Under the pieces are notes generated by a model that was given only the letters and a program-made list of their open reading frames with translations, was not told the origin of the DNA and made no database searches. A stretch of 64,000 nucleotides of DNA from JBQDBK01 sp052090825 (GTDB taxonomy: Bacteria > Bacillota > Clostridia > Tissierellales > Peptoniphilaceae): assembly GCA_052090825.1 (NCBI GenBank), contig JBQDBK010000007.1:45147-109146 (forward strand), in the 5' to 3' direction. Position numbers and translations under genes: made by a program. Below are positions 53,291 through 62,591 of the stretch, piece by piece. How positions within the stretch are numbered: position 1 is the first letter of the stretch; each line of letters begins with the position of its first letter.

Positions 53291-53317
53291 AAGTGCAGGA
53301 ATTATCAGCTTTATTTT
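53273..53317 (+). terminator. Riboswitch-controlled terminator
   Basis: AAGCTGAT pairs with ATCAGCTT, with an inner CTTCTGC/GCAGGAA stem, followed by TATTTTA. This hairpin uses the ACTTC strand needed for the fluoride pseudoknot, so fluoride binding should prevent it and switch the gene on. Confidence 0.8.
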
Positions 53318-53333
53318 ATATTAGGAGGATTTT

Positions 53334-54515
53334 ATGTTAACAAGTATAGCTATAATTTTGCTTGGAGGAATTTTTGCTTCTAGGCTTTTTAAATTTTTTA
53401 AATTACCTGGTTTAATAGGCATGATACTAGTGGGGATAGCTTTTAGTCCAAATGCTTTTAATTTACTAGATAATTCAATTCTAAGTATTTCTCCGGAAAT
53501 TAGGAGAATTGCTCTTGTGATAATTTTAGCAAGAGCAGGTTTATCTTTAGATATAGAAGATTTAAAAGAAATAGGAAGACCAGCTGTTTTAATGTCATTT
53601 TTACCAGCAAGTCTAGAAATAATGGGTACAATTTTAATTGCACCTAGACTTTTTAATATCACGGTTTTAGATGCAGCAATTATTGGAAGTGTTATAGCAG
53701 CGGTATCGCCTGCTGTAATAGTTCCTAGAATGATAGAGTTAATGGAAAAGAAGTATGGGAATAAGAATAAGATTCCCCAACTTATTTTAGCTGGATCATC
53801 GGTAGATGATGTATTTGTAATAGTAATATTTACGTCTTTAATTTCCCTTGAAGCTACAGGGAAATTTGCTTTATCAAATTTATTCCAAATTCCTATATCG
53901 ATATTTTTAGGAATAATTCTAGGTTTATTAGTTGGTATTTTAATGGATATATTTTTTAGAAAAATAAAACTTAATAGTAATTCAAAACTTTTGATTATAC
54001 TAAGTATTTCTTTTCTTTTATTAGAAATAGAAACTAGCTTAAAGGGTATTATACCAATTTCTGGTCTATTGGCTATTATGAGCATGGGAATTACTTTAAA
54101 AGGAAAAGATGAAGTTTTAGCAAAGGATTTGGCAAAAAACTTTAACCATTTATGGCAAGGAGCGGAAATATTTTTATTCGTATTAGTTGGTGCAACAGTA
54201 GATTTAAGCTATGCAATATCAGCTGGATTAATGGGTTTGATTTTAGTTCTAGGGGCAATGGTATTTAGGATGATTGGAGTAAGATTATCTCTTATTAAAA
54301 CAAGATTAGAAAAAAAAGAAAAAATATTTTGTATGTTAGCTTATACTCCAAAAGCAACAGTACAAGCGGCTATAGGATCCATACCCCTTTCAATGGGACT
54401 GAAGTCTGGACAATTAGTTCTAACTATAGCAGTCCTTTCTATATTAATAACAGCTCCTTTTGGAGCTATATGTGTAGATAATTTATATAATAAGTTATTA
54501 AGTATAGAGGACTAG
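53334..54515 (+). CDS. Cation/proton antiporter (CPA family) under fluoride riboswitch control
   Basis: A 393-aa membrane protein with about twelve helices of the monovalent cation:proton antiporter family. LPGLIGMILVGIAFSPN (about 23-39), VIIAAVSPAVIVPRM-like residues near 120 and GSSVDDVFVIVIFTSLI (about 158-174, with the paired Asp of the ion site) are typical. It lacks the RCK/TrkA tail of larger members. The upstream riboswitch suggests a role in fluoride tolerance, either exporting fluoride or restoring ion balance; which one is unknown. Confidence 0.88.
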   Translation: MLTSIAIILLGGIFASRLFKFFKLPGLIGMILVGIAFSPNAFNLLDNSILSISPEIRRIALVIILARAGLSLDIEDLKEIGRPAVLMSFLPASLEIMGTILIAPRLFNITVLDAAIIGSVIAAVSPAVIVPRMIELMEKKYGNKNKIPQLILAGSSVDDVFVIVIFTSLISLEATGKFALSNLFQIPISIFLGIILGLLVGILMDIFFRKIKLNSNSKLLIILSISFLLLEIETSLKGIIPISGLLAIMSMGITLKGKDEVLAKDLAKNFNHLWQGAEIFLFVLVGATVDLSYAISAGLMGLILVLGAMVFRMIGVRLSLIKTRLEKKEKIFCMLAYTPKATVQAAIGSIPLSMGLKSGQLVLTIAVLSILITAPFGAICVDNLYNKLLSIED

Positions 54516-54683
54516 TATGAATAAAATATTGATATTTTCAGGAAGGAATCTAGCACTTATTAATATAATAATTTTTAAATAAAATGTGTGCAAAGTATTA
54601 TAGTTAAATTATGAAAGCTGAATTAGATATATAAAAATGTTATAATTTAAAGGTAATTATAAATTTTAATAAGGAGGTTGATT

Positions 54684-54986
54684 ATGGCTATTTTAGAATT
54701 AACATTAGTTCCAATTGGGAGTAAAGAGACAAGTGTACGCAAGTATGTGGCAAAGGCTTTTGAAGTTGTAAAAGACATAGACAGTGTCAAGGTAAGCTTA
54801 AATCCAATGGGGACAGTTTTAGAAGGAGATATAAATGAACTATTTAGTTTAGTTAGAAAAATGCAGGAGGCAGTTTTTGAGGCTGGAGTAGATAGGGTTT
54901 ATAGTATTATAAAAATAGATGACAGAAGAGATAAAGATGGAAATATGGAGCAAAAAATTAAGTCGGTTGAAGAAAAATTAAAGTAA
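54684..54986 (+). CDS. Thiamine-binding YqgV/MTH1187-family protein
   Basis: A 100-aa ferredoxin-like protein of the MTH1187/YkoF-like group. LELTLVPIGSKETSVRKYVAKAFEVV opens it, and MGTVLEGDINELFSLVRKMQEAVFEAGVDRVYSIIKIDDRRD is the signature half. Members bind thiamine-like ligands in some structures. The ATG follows AAGGAGG by six bases. It stands between the antiporter and sppA genes. Physiological role uncertain. Confidence 0.85.
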   Translation: MAILELTLVPIGSKETSVRKYVAKAFEVVKDIDSVKVSLNPMGTVLEGDINELFSLVRKMQEAVFEAGVDRVYSIIKIDDRRDKDGNMEQKIKSVEEKLK

Positions 54987-55024
54987 ACAAGTATTAGCTG
55001 AGAAGAAAATTAAAAGGAGTAGTT

Positions 55025-56080
55025 ATGAGAAAATCGAATTCTTCAAGGAATAAAAAAAGCTTTATAGCAGCAAGTATAGCGATTATATTATTTTTTATTT
55101 CTATTGGAGCAAGTAGCATGTCTAAAAATTTTTTAGAATCTAAAGAGCTTAATAGTCCACAAGGACTAAAAGGAAGCTTAATGGATCCGATGAAAATTAG
55201 AGAAAATATTTTACAGGGGAGCGATACTAATAAAAGGATTGCGGTTATAAATATAAATGGAGTAATACAAGGCAATACTCAACTAGGGCCTTTTGCAGAA
55301 GTTGGATACAATCATGGGCTTGTTCTTGATAGTATTGAAAAAGCTAAGGAAGACCTTTCGGTAGTTGCTATAGTATTAAAAGTCAATAGTCCAGGTGGAG
55401 GAGTTTATGAAAGTGCAGAAATAAGAGATGCGTTAATGGATTTAAAGCAGGAAAGAAAAATTCCTATTTATACTTCTATGGGTTCTATGGCAGCTAGTGG
55501 AGGATATTATGTTTCAGCTGAGACAGATAAAATATATGCTTCATCAGAAACTATAACAGGATCAATAGGTGTAATTATGAGTGGAGTTAATTATTCTGAA
55601 TTATTACAAAAATTAGGAGTAAAAGATCAAACTATAAAATCTGGTGTACACAAGGACATTGGAAGTTCAAAAAGACCTATGACAGAAAGCGATCAAGAGA
55701 TTCTTCAAAATTATATAAATAGTGCTTATAGTAGATTTGTAAAAATTGTGGCAGATGGAAGAGGGATGACTAAAGAAGAAGTTGTTTCTTTAGCAGATGG
55801 TAGGATATATGATGGTCAGCAAGCTTTATCTGTGGGTTTAATAGACAAAATTGGATATACAGACACTGTAATAAAAGACTTGACAAAGGATTTAAAAATA
55901 AAGGATCCTCAAGTTTTTGAGTATTCTACTTCAGATCCTTATGGAATTACCAGTTTATTTTCAAAGGCCAAAGATGGAGTAAGTGGCAAAGTTGATGCTG
56001 GGAATTTATTAAAAATTCTTTCTAACTATAGCATGGATAGGGCACCCAGAGCTCAATATCTATATGGAGGGGAAATTTAA
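55025..56080 (+). CDS. sppA: Signal peptide peptidase SppA
   Basis: A 351-aa membrane-anchored serine protease that degrades leftover signal peptides and other membrane peptides. There is one N-terminal transmembrane helix (about 13-30). The ClpP-like fold has VNSPGGGVYESAEI (about 120), the nucleophile Ser in MAASGGYYVSAE (about 157) and the general-base Lys in VHKDIGSSKRPMT (about 209). This is the short Gram-positive form with a Ser-Lys dyad. Its TAA overlaps the RDD gene ATG by one base. Confidence 0.93.
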   Translation: MRKSNSSRNKKSFIAASIAIILFFISIGASSMSKNFLESKELNSPQGLKGSLMDPMKIRENILQGSDTNKRIAVININGVIQGNTQLGPFAEVGYNHGLVLDSIEKAKEDLSVVAIVLKVNSPGGGVYESAEIRDALMDLKQERKIPIYTSMGSMAASGGYYVSAETDKIYASSETITGSIGVIMSGVNYSELLQKLGVKDQTIKSGVHKDIGSSKRPMTESDQEILQNYINSAYSRFVKIVADGRGMTKEEVVSLADGRIYDGQQALSVGLIDKIGYTDTVIKDLTKDLKIKDPQVFEYSTSDPYGITSLFSKAKDGVSGKVDAGNLLKILSNYSMDRAPRAQYLYGGEI

Positions 56081-56556
56081 TGGAGATGAAGTCTGTATAC
56101 AAATATAATGATGAAGAGAATAAAATAGAAGAAAGAGAAAAAGGACCTTATATAAACTCTTTTTATGCAGGTTTTTGGCTTAGATTAGTAGCTTTTTTAA
56201 TCGATTTATTTGTAATAGGAAGTCTTAAAAGAATACTATTACTTCCTATTACAATTTATTCAGGGACTTCCTCAAATTTTATTTTCATAGGAAATATACT
56301 GGTATATTTAGGATATTTTTTACTAATGACAAAACTAAACAAGGGTCAGACAATAGGAAAAATGATTTTAGGTCTTAGGACTGTTTCATCAGATGGATAT
56401 GATTTAAATTGGACTCAAGCAATCACAAGAGAATTTTTTGGGAGATATATTTTAAAAGTTATTCCAATAATTTATATTATGGTTCCTGTAATGGAAGACA
56501 AAACTCATATAGGAGATTTTTTTGCTGATACTTGTGTTGTAAAAGTTAAAAATTAG
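56080..56556 (+). CDS. RDD-family membrane protein
   Basis: A 158-aa protein with three membrane helices. The RDD signature is visible: RLVAFLIDLFVIGSLKRIL (Arg and Asp in helix 1, about 37-55), KGQTIGKMILGLRTVSSDG (about 88-106) and ITREFFGRYILKVIP. It is translationally coupled to sppA. The same pairing occurs in other Firmicutes. RDD proteins have been linked to ion transport or membrane integrity; no specific role can be given here. Confidence 0.85.
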   Translation: MEMKSVYKYNDEENKIEEREKGPYINSFYAGFWLRLVAFLIDLFVIGSLKRILLLPITIYSGTSSNFIFIGNILVYLGYFLLMTKLNKGQTIGKMILGLRTVSSDGYDLNWTQAITREFFGRYILKVIPIIYIMVPVMEDKTHIGDFFADTCVVKVKN

Positions 56557-56587
56557 ATTAAAAAATTTATTTGTATAAATGTTAGGT

Positions 56588-56621
56588 AAAAAAAACTATC
56601 TGCATCGCAGATAGTTTTTTT
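56588..56621. terminator. Bidirectional terminator between the RDD and YhgE/Pip genes
   Basis: AAAAAACTATCTGC pairs with GCAGATAGTTTTTT around ATC. The right arm overlaps the stop codon of the convergent gene. Confidence 0.93.
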
Positions 56622-58785
56622 AATGTCCAACAAGTGAGCTACTATTTAATTTATCATTAAAAGGCTTAGATAGTCTATTAATTGGTTCTTTAAAGAAAAA
56701 GCAAAATAATATAGCCAAAATAAAAAATATTAATAGAGCAAAAATGTCTTTTTCTAGGTTAGCTTTATATATTCCGCCAACAGCTTCTCTACAAGCTCCT
56801 ATAGCATAGGTAAAAGGAATTATAGAATTAATTGCTTTGAAGAAATCTGGAGTCATTTGTATAGGGAAAGTTCCTCCCGAGCCGCCAATTTGTATAACTA
56901 ATAAGAATATGCAAAGAGCCTTTCCAATATTTCCAAATACTGATACTAAAGAGTAAATTATTGTTGTAAACACAAGGCTACAAAAAGCTAAGATAAGTAT
57001 AAAGATTATAGGATGCTTCATAGTAACTCCAAGTATAAATAAATTTCCTAAAGATATAATTAGAGATTGGATTACAGCAAGGCTTAAAAATAGCAATAAT
57101 CTAGAAAAATATTCTTCAAGAGGAGTGCATTTTCTATGAACCTTAGTAGAAAGCAAAGCAGTTAATACTAAACCTCCAACCCATGCAGCTAAAACGCTAT
57201 AAAAAGGCGTCATTGCTGAACCATAATTTGCCATTGAATATAATCTATTTTCTTCTAAATTAATAGGATTTTTTAAAAAATCTACCCTATTCATAATATT
57301 AGACTTAATTACTTTATTGAAGTCTTTAAATTTATTTGAATTTTGAATTTTATCAATAGCATCAATAGAATCTTTTACCTGTGTCCTTAAAAGTAATATT
57401 GAATTAGATGTAAAATCTGTAGTGTTTTTAAGGTTGGAATTTATAGAAGAAATATTTTGGTAAAGGTTATTTAGGTTAGGAGTAACTTTATTAGTTTGGT
57501 CTATTAAATTAGCAATATCTCCAGCAACTTGGCTACTACCTGAACTTATTTTATCTATAGGTCTAGCTATATTGGAATCAAAATTATTAATTAAATTATC
57601 GGTTTTTTCATTAATATCATCGGCTAATATAGTCAATTCTCTAGCTAGGGAGTCTGATAGATTATTATTAGTTTGAATGTTTATAATAGCGTTAGTAATT
57701 TTTGAATTATATTTAATTAATAGATTTAAATATGATTGCAAAGAATCTATAGCCTTATTCAATATAGGAGTATTTAGAAGATTAAGTCGATTTAAAATAT
57801 TTAATACTCCCTCAGTATTACTAATTGAAAACTGTAATTTTGACTGAGCCCTATTTAAAACTAAGAGCATATCATCTGTAGTTTTACTTTTAGAGTAAGA
57901 TAGGCTATATACTAAGGCGTTAGTTTGCTTAATTAAACCAGAACTTAATTCTAAGTCTTTTTTAATACTGGGGCTTAAATCTTTAAAAGAAGAATTACTT
58001 TTATTTAAAAGATCTTCTATTTCCTTACTAAGCTTTTTAGAGTCAGATAAAGTTTTATCAACAGATGGCATAGAATCTTTGGCTAAATTAATTGATTCAG
58101 ACATAGTGTCTAAGCTAGAATTATTAGCTTCTATAATTTTTTCAGCATTAGATAACTGTTGATCTAATGTTAATAGAGAACTTTTTATAGTATCAAATTT
58201 TTCATCAACATCACCTACTAAGGCAGATGCATTTCCAAGACTAGTTAAAGTAATTTCACTTATATTTTCAACAAGAGTTTGACTTATTTTATTTTGCAAA
58301 GTTCCAGCGCCCTTATCAGTTATTTTGGGAGCAATTGCATTAATTTTCTCGTTGACATAATATTTTATCTTAGCTTTTTTTACATTTTCTTCAGTAAAAG
58401 ATAATAAGTCTTTAGAAAAGTCCTCTGGAATTAATAATACTGCATAGTAAGTTCCATTAGCCAAACCTTTTTTTGCCTTATTTTCATTGACAAATTGCCA
58501 ATCTAAAAGATTATTTTCTTTTAAATTTTCAACTATTTTATTACCAAATATAAAATTTTGTTCTCTAAAGGAAGAGCCTTTATCTTGATTAACTATAGCA
58601 ACCTTAAGGTATTTTGTACTTCCATATGGGTCCCAAAAGGCTTTTATATTAAACCAAGCATATAGAGAGGGTATAATAGTCAAACCAATTAAAATAATCA
58701 AAAGTATTCTATTATTTCTAATTTCTAGTAGGTCTTCTTTAAATATATGGATTATATTTTTAATTTTAAATTTATTTTTTTTCAT
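56620..58785 (-). CDS. YhgE/Pip-domain membrane protein
   Basis: A 721-aa protein of the YhgE/Pip family (the name comes from the phage infection protein of Lactococcus). One N-terminal helix (about 25-45) is followed by IPSLYAWFNIKAFWDPYGST, a diagnostic segment, then a long extracellular coiled-coil-like region (about 190-500, full of LNSL/SDKI repeats) and five C-terminal helices (about 535-710) with the MTPFYSVLAAWVGGLVL and IQIGGSGGTFPIQMTP segments. ATG at 58785 has AGGTG upstream; GTG 58794 is also possible. Family members include phage receptors and type VII-secretion-associated proteins. Confidence 0.9.
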   Translation of the reverse strand: MKKNKFKIKNIIHIFKEDLLEIRNNRILLIILIGLTIIPSLYAWFNIKAFWDPYGSTKYLKVAIVNQDKGSSFREQNFIFGNKIVENLKENNLLDWQFVNENKAKKGLANGTYYAVLLIPEDFSKDLLSFTEENVKKAKIKYYVNEKINAIAPKITDKGAGTLQNKISQTLVENISEITLTSLGNASALVGDVDEKFDTIKSSLLTLDQQLSNAEKIIEANNSSLDTMSESINLAKDSMPSVDKTLSDSKKLSKEIEDLLNKSNSSFKDLSPSIKKDLELSSGLIKQTNALVYSLSYSKSKTTDDMLLVLNRAQSKLQFSISNTEGVLNILNRLNLLNTPILNKAIDSLQSYLNLLIKYNSKITNAIINIQTNNNLSDSLARELTILADDINEKTDNLINNFDSNIARPIDKISSGSSQVAGDIANLIDQTNKVTPNLNNLYQNISSINSNLKNTTDFTSNSILLLRTQVKDSIDAIDKIQNSNKFKDFNKVIKSNIMNRVDFLKNPINLEENRLYSMANYGSAMTPFYSVLAAWVGGLVLTALLSTKVHRKCTPLEEYFSRLLLFLSLAVIQSLIISLGNLFILGVTMKHPIIFILILAFCSLVFTTIIYSLVSVFGNIGKALCIFLLVIQIGGSGGTFPIQMTPDFFKAINSIIPFTYAIGACREAVGGIYKANLEKDIFALLIFFILAILFCFFFKEPINRLSKPFNDKLNSSSLVGH

Positions 58786-58927
58786 TTTAAACACCTATTT
58801 TCTAAATATAATAAAAGCTTATCATTTGATTATATTCTTAAATTTTTTTTATGTAAATATATTAATGACTTAACTTTTTTATGTTAATATATCAATGTGA
58901 TCATAAATAAAATATCAGGAGATTTAA

Positions 58928-59683
58928 ATGACAATAATTAATTCCTTTGACAATGAGAGTCAAGCAATTCTAAAGGCTAGCTATATTCATAAAAAAGCAG
59001 AAATCAAGATAGACACTTGTATAATAACTTTTTCTAGAAAAATAATAAAAAGTTTATTAAGAGAAAATATTATAGAAGAAATTAAGGATATAAAAATAGG
59101 AAATGATAATGGGATATATCCTATTTATTTAGTTAAGGGGAGTGAAATTGTAATATATTTATCACCAATAGGAGCTCCTATGACGGTAGCTTTTTTAGAA
59201 GAAATAAAAGTAATTTTAGATATAAAAAATATTATATCTTTTGGAACATGTGGTGTTCTCGAAGAAATAGAAGAAGGAAAAATAATTGTAGTAAATAAAG
59301 CCTATAGAGATGAAGGTACAAATTATCATTATAAAAAGGCCAGTGACTATATAGATATAAAGAATTCAGAAAAAGTAAGAAGAATATTTGATAAGCTTTC
59401 TATAGATTATGTGGAAGGTAAAACTTGGACAACTGATGCCATTTATAGGGAAACAGAAAATAATAAAAATAAGAGATTAGAAGAAGGCTGCATAGCTGTT
59501 GAGATGGAAGTTAGCGCCATACAAGCCCTTAGTGATTATTATAATATAGAATATTATAATTTTTTGTATAGTGCTGATAGCCTAGCAGGAGATAGCTGGA
59601 ATAAAAGAATTTTAGGAAGATTTTCTAATGATGATAATTTAAAATACTTCTTTCTAGCTTTAGAAATAGAAAGAAATTTATAA
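58928..59683 (+). CDS. Nucleoside phosphorylase-like protein (PNP/UDP family)
   Basis: A 251-aa cytoplasmic enzyme resembling uridine/purine nucleoside phosphorylases, which split nucleosides with phosphate. SPIGAPMTVAFLEEIKVI (about 79-96), ISFGTCGVLEEIEEGKIIVV (about 102-121, phosphate/sugar site), the Asp in WTTDAIYRET (about 165-174) and CIAVEMEVSAIQALSDYY (about 187-204, with the ribose-binding Glu) mark the family. AGGAGA precedes the ATG. Base specificity is not evident. Confidence 0.87.
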   Translation: MTIINSFDNESQAILKASYIHKKAEIKIDTCIITFSRKIIKSLLRENIIEEIKDIKIGNDNGIYPIYLVKGSEIVIYLSPIGAPMTVAFLEEIKVILDIKNIISFGTCGVLEEIEEGKIIVVNKAYRDEGTNYHYKKASDYIDIKNSEKVRRIFDKLSIDYVEGKTWTTDAIYRETENNKNKRLEEGCIAVEMEVSAIQALSDYYNIEYYNFLYSADSLAGDSWNKRILGRFSNDDNLKYFFLALEIERNL

Positions 59684-59991
59684 AAATATATTTTATAATA
59701 GCTTTTATAAACTTTATATCTAAGTAATATCAAACTACATAAAGGTATTAAAGCCAATTCTTAATAAATTGATTAGTAGGGTAGTAAGCGAACAATTTTT
59801 AAAAAAATCAATCAATGTTAAAGAAGATAAAATTCTTATAGAGAATATTGACAAATATAAATTTTTTAAAATGTTTTTTATGGATTTATATTTTATTTAG
59901 TTCTTTTAATTAGAAAAAGCACTTGTAAATATATAATACCGTTTACGTAACTACAAACTTATAGTATCATACCATTAAGAGGTGATGAATA
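59684..59991. other. Intergenic region with a start-less open frame
   Basis: About 308 bases. A frame stays open from 59724 to the TAG at 59900, with a fairly protein-like, charged composition (EQFLKKSINVKEDKI), but it has no ATG or ribosome site near its start, so it may be the end of a lost gene. Otherwise nothing is recognised. Confidence 0.35.
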
Positions 59992-60660
59992 GTGAAAAAA
60001 TTTTTTTATTTAATTGCAATTTTAATGATTTTTAATTTAACTGCTTGTAAAAATTTTTTCAATAATGATTACGATAAAAATGATAAAAATAAAGTTTCTT
60101 TAGATTATTATTATGACACCAATTATGTTCCTACTAAATTTGACACAGTTAAAGGGCTAAGGAGCTTAAGAGATAATTATGAGTTATCAGATAAATATAG
60201 CGACTTATCCAAACTTAGTTCGGATTTAGATGTGAATTTCTTTGGAGAAAGCATTTTCGATCCTGATAATGATGTGGCTTTATTTATTAAAGATGCCTCT
60301 ATTTCTAGAATATATTTACTTCCTAAAGATTTTGATAAGGATAACAGTGGAGAGCCGATTTTAGTTTCTAGAGATAGCATACCGAATGTGGTCATTGAAT
60401 GGATTAGCAATAAAACTCAAAAGCCATTTTCTCATGAGATGCTAGGAAACAGTTCTGTAGACGAAATTTATGATTTTAATAATATGAAAATAGCCATTAT
60501 TAAAATTACACTAGGTGAAAATACTTACTATAGTGGTATATGTAAAGCAAATGACATGACATACTCTTTAAATTATTATAAGGATAAAGAAACTTTAAAA
60601 TCTACTATTTTTAACAAGACATTAATATATGATGATTTGTTGAGGATAAAATCACATTAA
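59992..60660 (+). CDS. Lipoprotein of unknown function
   Basis: A 222-aa predicted lipoprotein. The signal peptide (1-18) ends with the lipobox LTAC, then an Asn/Asp/Lys linker. The rest is soluble, with no motif I recognise. It starts at GTG 59992 with AGAGGTGA about ten bases upstream. It stands alone upstream of the tryptophanase-like operon. A surface-exposed globular protein anchored to the membrane is all that can be said. Confidence 0.75.
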   Translation: MKKFFYLIAILMIFNLTACKNFFNNDYDKNDKNKVSLDYYYDTNYVPTKFDTVKGLRSLRDNYELSDKYSDLSKLSSDLDVNFFGESIFDPDNDVALFIKDASISRIYLLPKDFDKDNSGEPILVSRDSIPNVVIEWISNKTQKPFSHEMLGNSSVDEIYDFNNMKIAIIKITLGENTYYSGICKANDMTYSLNYYKDKETLKSTIFNKTLIYDDLLRIKSH

Positions 60661-60856
60661 AGGGATATTGTAATTGACTTTTTTTTATAAAGTGGATAAA
60701 ATAAAAGAGAGACAAGAAGCAAAGGATTTCCTTAATTTGAAATAACTTGCTTTCTTGATAGTTAATACTGTCCGCTAGTTGATTATTAATTGTGGATAAT
60801 AATCAATAACCGGGGTATCTCAAATAACAAAGCTTATGCTTAATGGAGGTAATAGT
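60661..60856 (+). promoter_or_regulatory. Structured leader of the tryptophanase-like gene
   Basis: Two stems lie between the lipoprotein gene and the lyase: CAAGAAGCAA/TTGCTTTCTTG (60715-60757) and TTGATTATTA/TAATAATCAA (60779-60805). The second lacks a T-run. TTGACT at 60675 may be a minus 35 box. No Trp-codon leader peptide of the E. coli TnaC type was found. The region could be an attenuating leader or hold operators. Confidence 0.45.
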
Positions 60857-62497
60857 ATGACTAATAAATATTCTTTGAATGTTCCCACACCGACTCATTT
60901 CACTTTTGCTGTACGTGATTTGCCAAGTGTAACTGTAGAGCAACGTGAAAGAGTTTTAAAAGCAACTCACTATAATGAATTTGCATTTCCTGCTGGGATG
61001 TTAACAGTGGATATGCTTTCTGACTCTGGTACAACTGCCATGACTAATACTCAATGGGCTTCTTTATTTTATGGAGACGAAGCTTATGGCAGAAATACTG
61101 GATATTATGTTTTATTAGATACTTTCCGTGATATTTTTGAACGTGGCGGAGAGAAAAATTGGAAAAAAATTCTAGATTTAGTACGTACCGATTGTCGTGA
61201 TATAGAAAAAATGATGGAAGAAATTTATCTTTGTGAATATGAAGGTGGCCTATTTAATGGTGGTGCTGCTCAAATGGAAAGACCAAATTCTTTCATAATT
61301 CAACAAGGTAGAGCTGCTGAATCTGTACTTATGGAAATTGTAAGAAATATTTTAGAAGAACGTCATCCAGGGAAGGTATTTACAATTCCTTCTAATGGTC
61401 ATTTTGATACAACTGAAGGAAATATAAAACAAATGGGTTCTATACCTAGGAATCTTTATAATAAAGAATTACTTTATGAAATTCCTGAAAATGGAAAATA
61501 TGATAAAAATCCATTTAAAGGAAATATGGATATAGAAAAACTTGAAGAACTGATTACTACTGTTGGACCAGAAAATGTTCCTTTAGTATTTACTTGCTTA
61601 ACAAATAATACTATCTGTGGACAACCAGTATCTATGGAAAATATAAAAGAAATAAATCGTGTTGCCCACAAATATGATATACCATTAATTTTTGACGTTG
61701 CTAGGTGGGCTGAAAATGCTTACTTTATAAAAATGAATGAAGAGGGTTACCGAGATAAATCAATAGGAGAAATTGCTACTGAAATGTTCTCATATTGCGA
61801 CGGTTTTTGTATGTCTGCTAAAAAAGACGGACATGCAAATATGGGAGGAATGTTGGCATTCCGCGATAAAGGTTTGTTCTGGCAAAAATTCTCAGACTTT
61901 AATGAAGATGGAAGTATTAAAATGGATGTAGGCGTTCGCTTGAAAGTTAAACAAATTTCTTGCTACGGAAATGATTCTTATGGCGGAATGAGTGGACGTG
62001 ATATAATGGCACTTTCAGTTGGTCTTTATGAAAGCTGTGATTTCAACTACATGGACGATCGTGTAAGACAATGTGAATATCTAGCTCAAGGGTTTTATAA
62101 TGCCGGAGTTAAGGGTGTAGTTCTTCCAGCTGGTGGACATGCAGTTTACATTAATATGGATGAATTCTTTGATCACAAACGTGGACATGAAACTTTTGCT
62201 GGAGAAGGGTTCTCACTTGAACTAATTCGCCGTTATGGTATTCGTGTTGCAGAACTTGGAGATTACTCTATGGAATATGACTTAAAAACTCCTGAACAAC
62301 AAGCTGAACTTGCAAATGTTGTACGTTTTGCTCTTGATAGAAGTCGTCTTACTAAAGAACATTTAGATTATGTTATTGCAGCAGTTAAGGATCTTTATGA
62401 GGACCGTGAAAATATTCCTAATATGAGAATTGTTTGGGGTCATAATTTACCAATGCGTCATTTCCATGCATTTTTGGAACCTTATCCTAATAAATAA
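60857..62497 (+). CDS. Tryptophanase/beta-eliminating lyase
   Basis: A 546-aa PLP enzyme of the tryptophanase/tyrosine phenol-lyase family. FIIQQGRAAESVLMEIV (about 158-174) matches the PLP phosphate region, VFTCLTNNTICGQPVS precedes IFDVARWAENAYFIK (PLP-ring Asp and Arg), and the Schiff-base Lys is in MSAKKDGHANMGGML (about 317-331). E. coli TnaA is 471 aa, so this protein is about 75 residues longer, the excess spread over loops. Start ATG 60857 follows GGAGGT. It lies upstream of a sodium symporter, as expected for tryptophan import plus cleavage to indole, pyruvate and ammonia. Tyrosine as substrate cannot be ruled out. Confidence 0.85.
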   Translation: MTNKYSLNVPTPTHFTFAVRDLPSVTVEQRERVLKATHYNEFAFPAGMLTVDMLSDSGTTAMTNTQWASLFYGDEAYGRNTGYYVLLDTFRDIFERGGEKNWKKILDLVRTDCRDIEKMMEEIYLCEYEGGLFNGGAAQMERPNSFIIQQGRAAESVLMEIVRNILEERHPGKVFTIPSNGHFDTTEGNIKQMGSIPRNLYNKELLYEIPENGKYDKNPFKGNMDIEKLEELITTVGPENVPLVFTCLTNNTICGQPVSMENIKEINRVAHKYDIPLIFDVARWAENAYFIKMNEEGYRDKSIGEIATEMFSYCDGFCMSAKKDGHANMGGMLAFRDKGLFWQKFSDFNEDGSIKMDVGVRLKVKQISCYGNDSYGGMSGRDIMALSVGLYESCDFNYMDDRVRQCEYLAQGFYNAGVKGVVLPAGGHAVYINMDEFFDHKRGHETFAGEGFSLELIRRYGIRVAELGDYSMEYDLKTPEQQAELANVVRFALDRSRLTKEHLDYVIAAVKDLYEDRENIPNMRIVWGHNLPMRHFHAFLEPYPNK

Positions 62498-62518
62498 TAA
62501 AATATAGATTTATTTTTA

Positions 62519-62563
62519 TAAAAGAGGACAATTCTAAAGCTTAAGTTGAATTGTCCTCTTTTA
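62519..62563 (+). terminator. Terminator between the lyase and symporter genes
   Basis: AAAAGAGGACAATTC pairs exactly with GAATTGTCCTCTTTT around a 13-base loop. Read-through or a second promoter would be needed for the symporter gene. Confidence 0.92.
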
Positions 62564-62591
62564 TAATATAATTTTAATTGGAGGTGTAAAT

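Noticed and set aside
53321..54085. Long reverse-strand frame opposite the antiporter gene
   Set aside because: It is a shadow of the antiporter coding sequence; composition and start context do not support a gene.
59724..59900. A 58-codon gene before the lipoprotein
   Set aside because: The frame has no ATG or ribosome site near its start and no recognisable family; at most it is a remnant.
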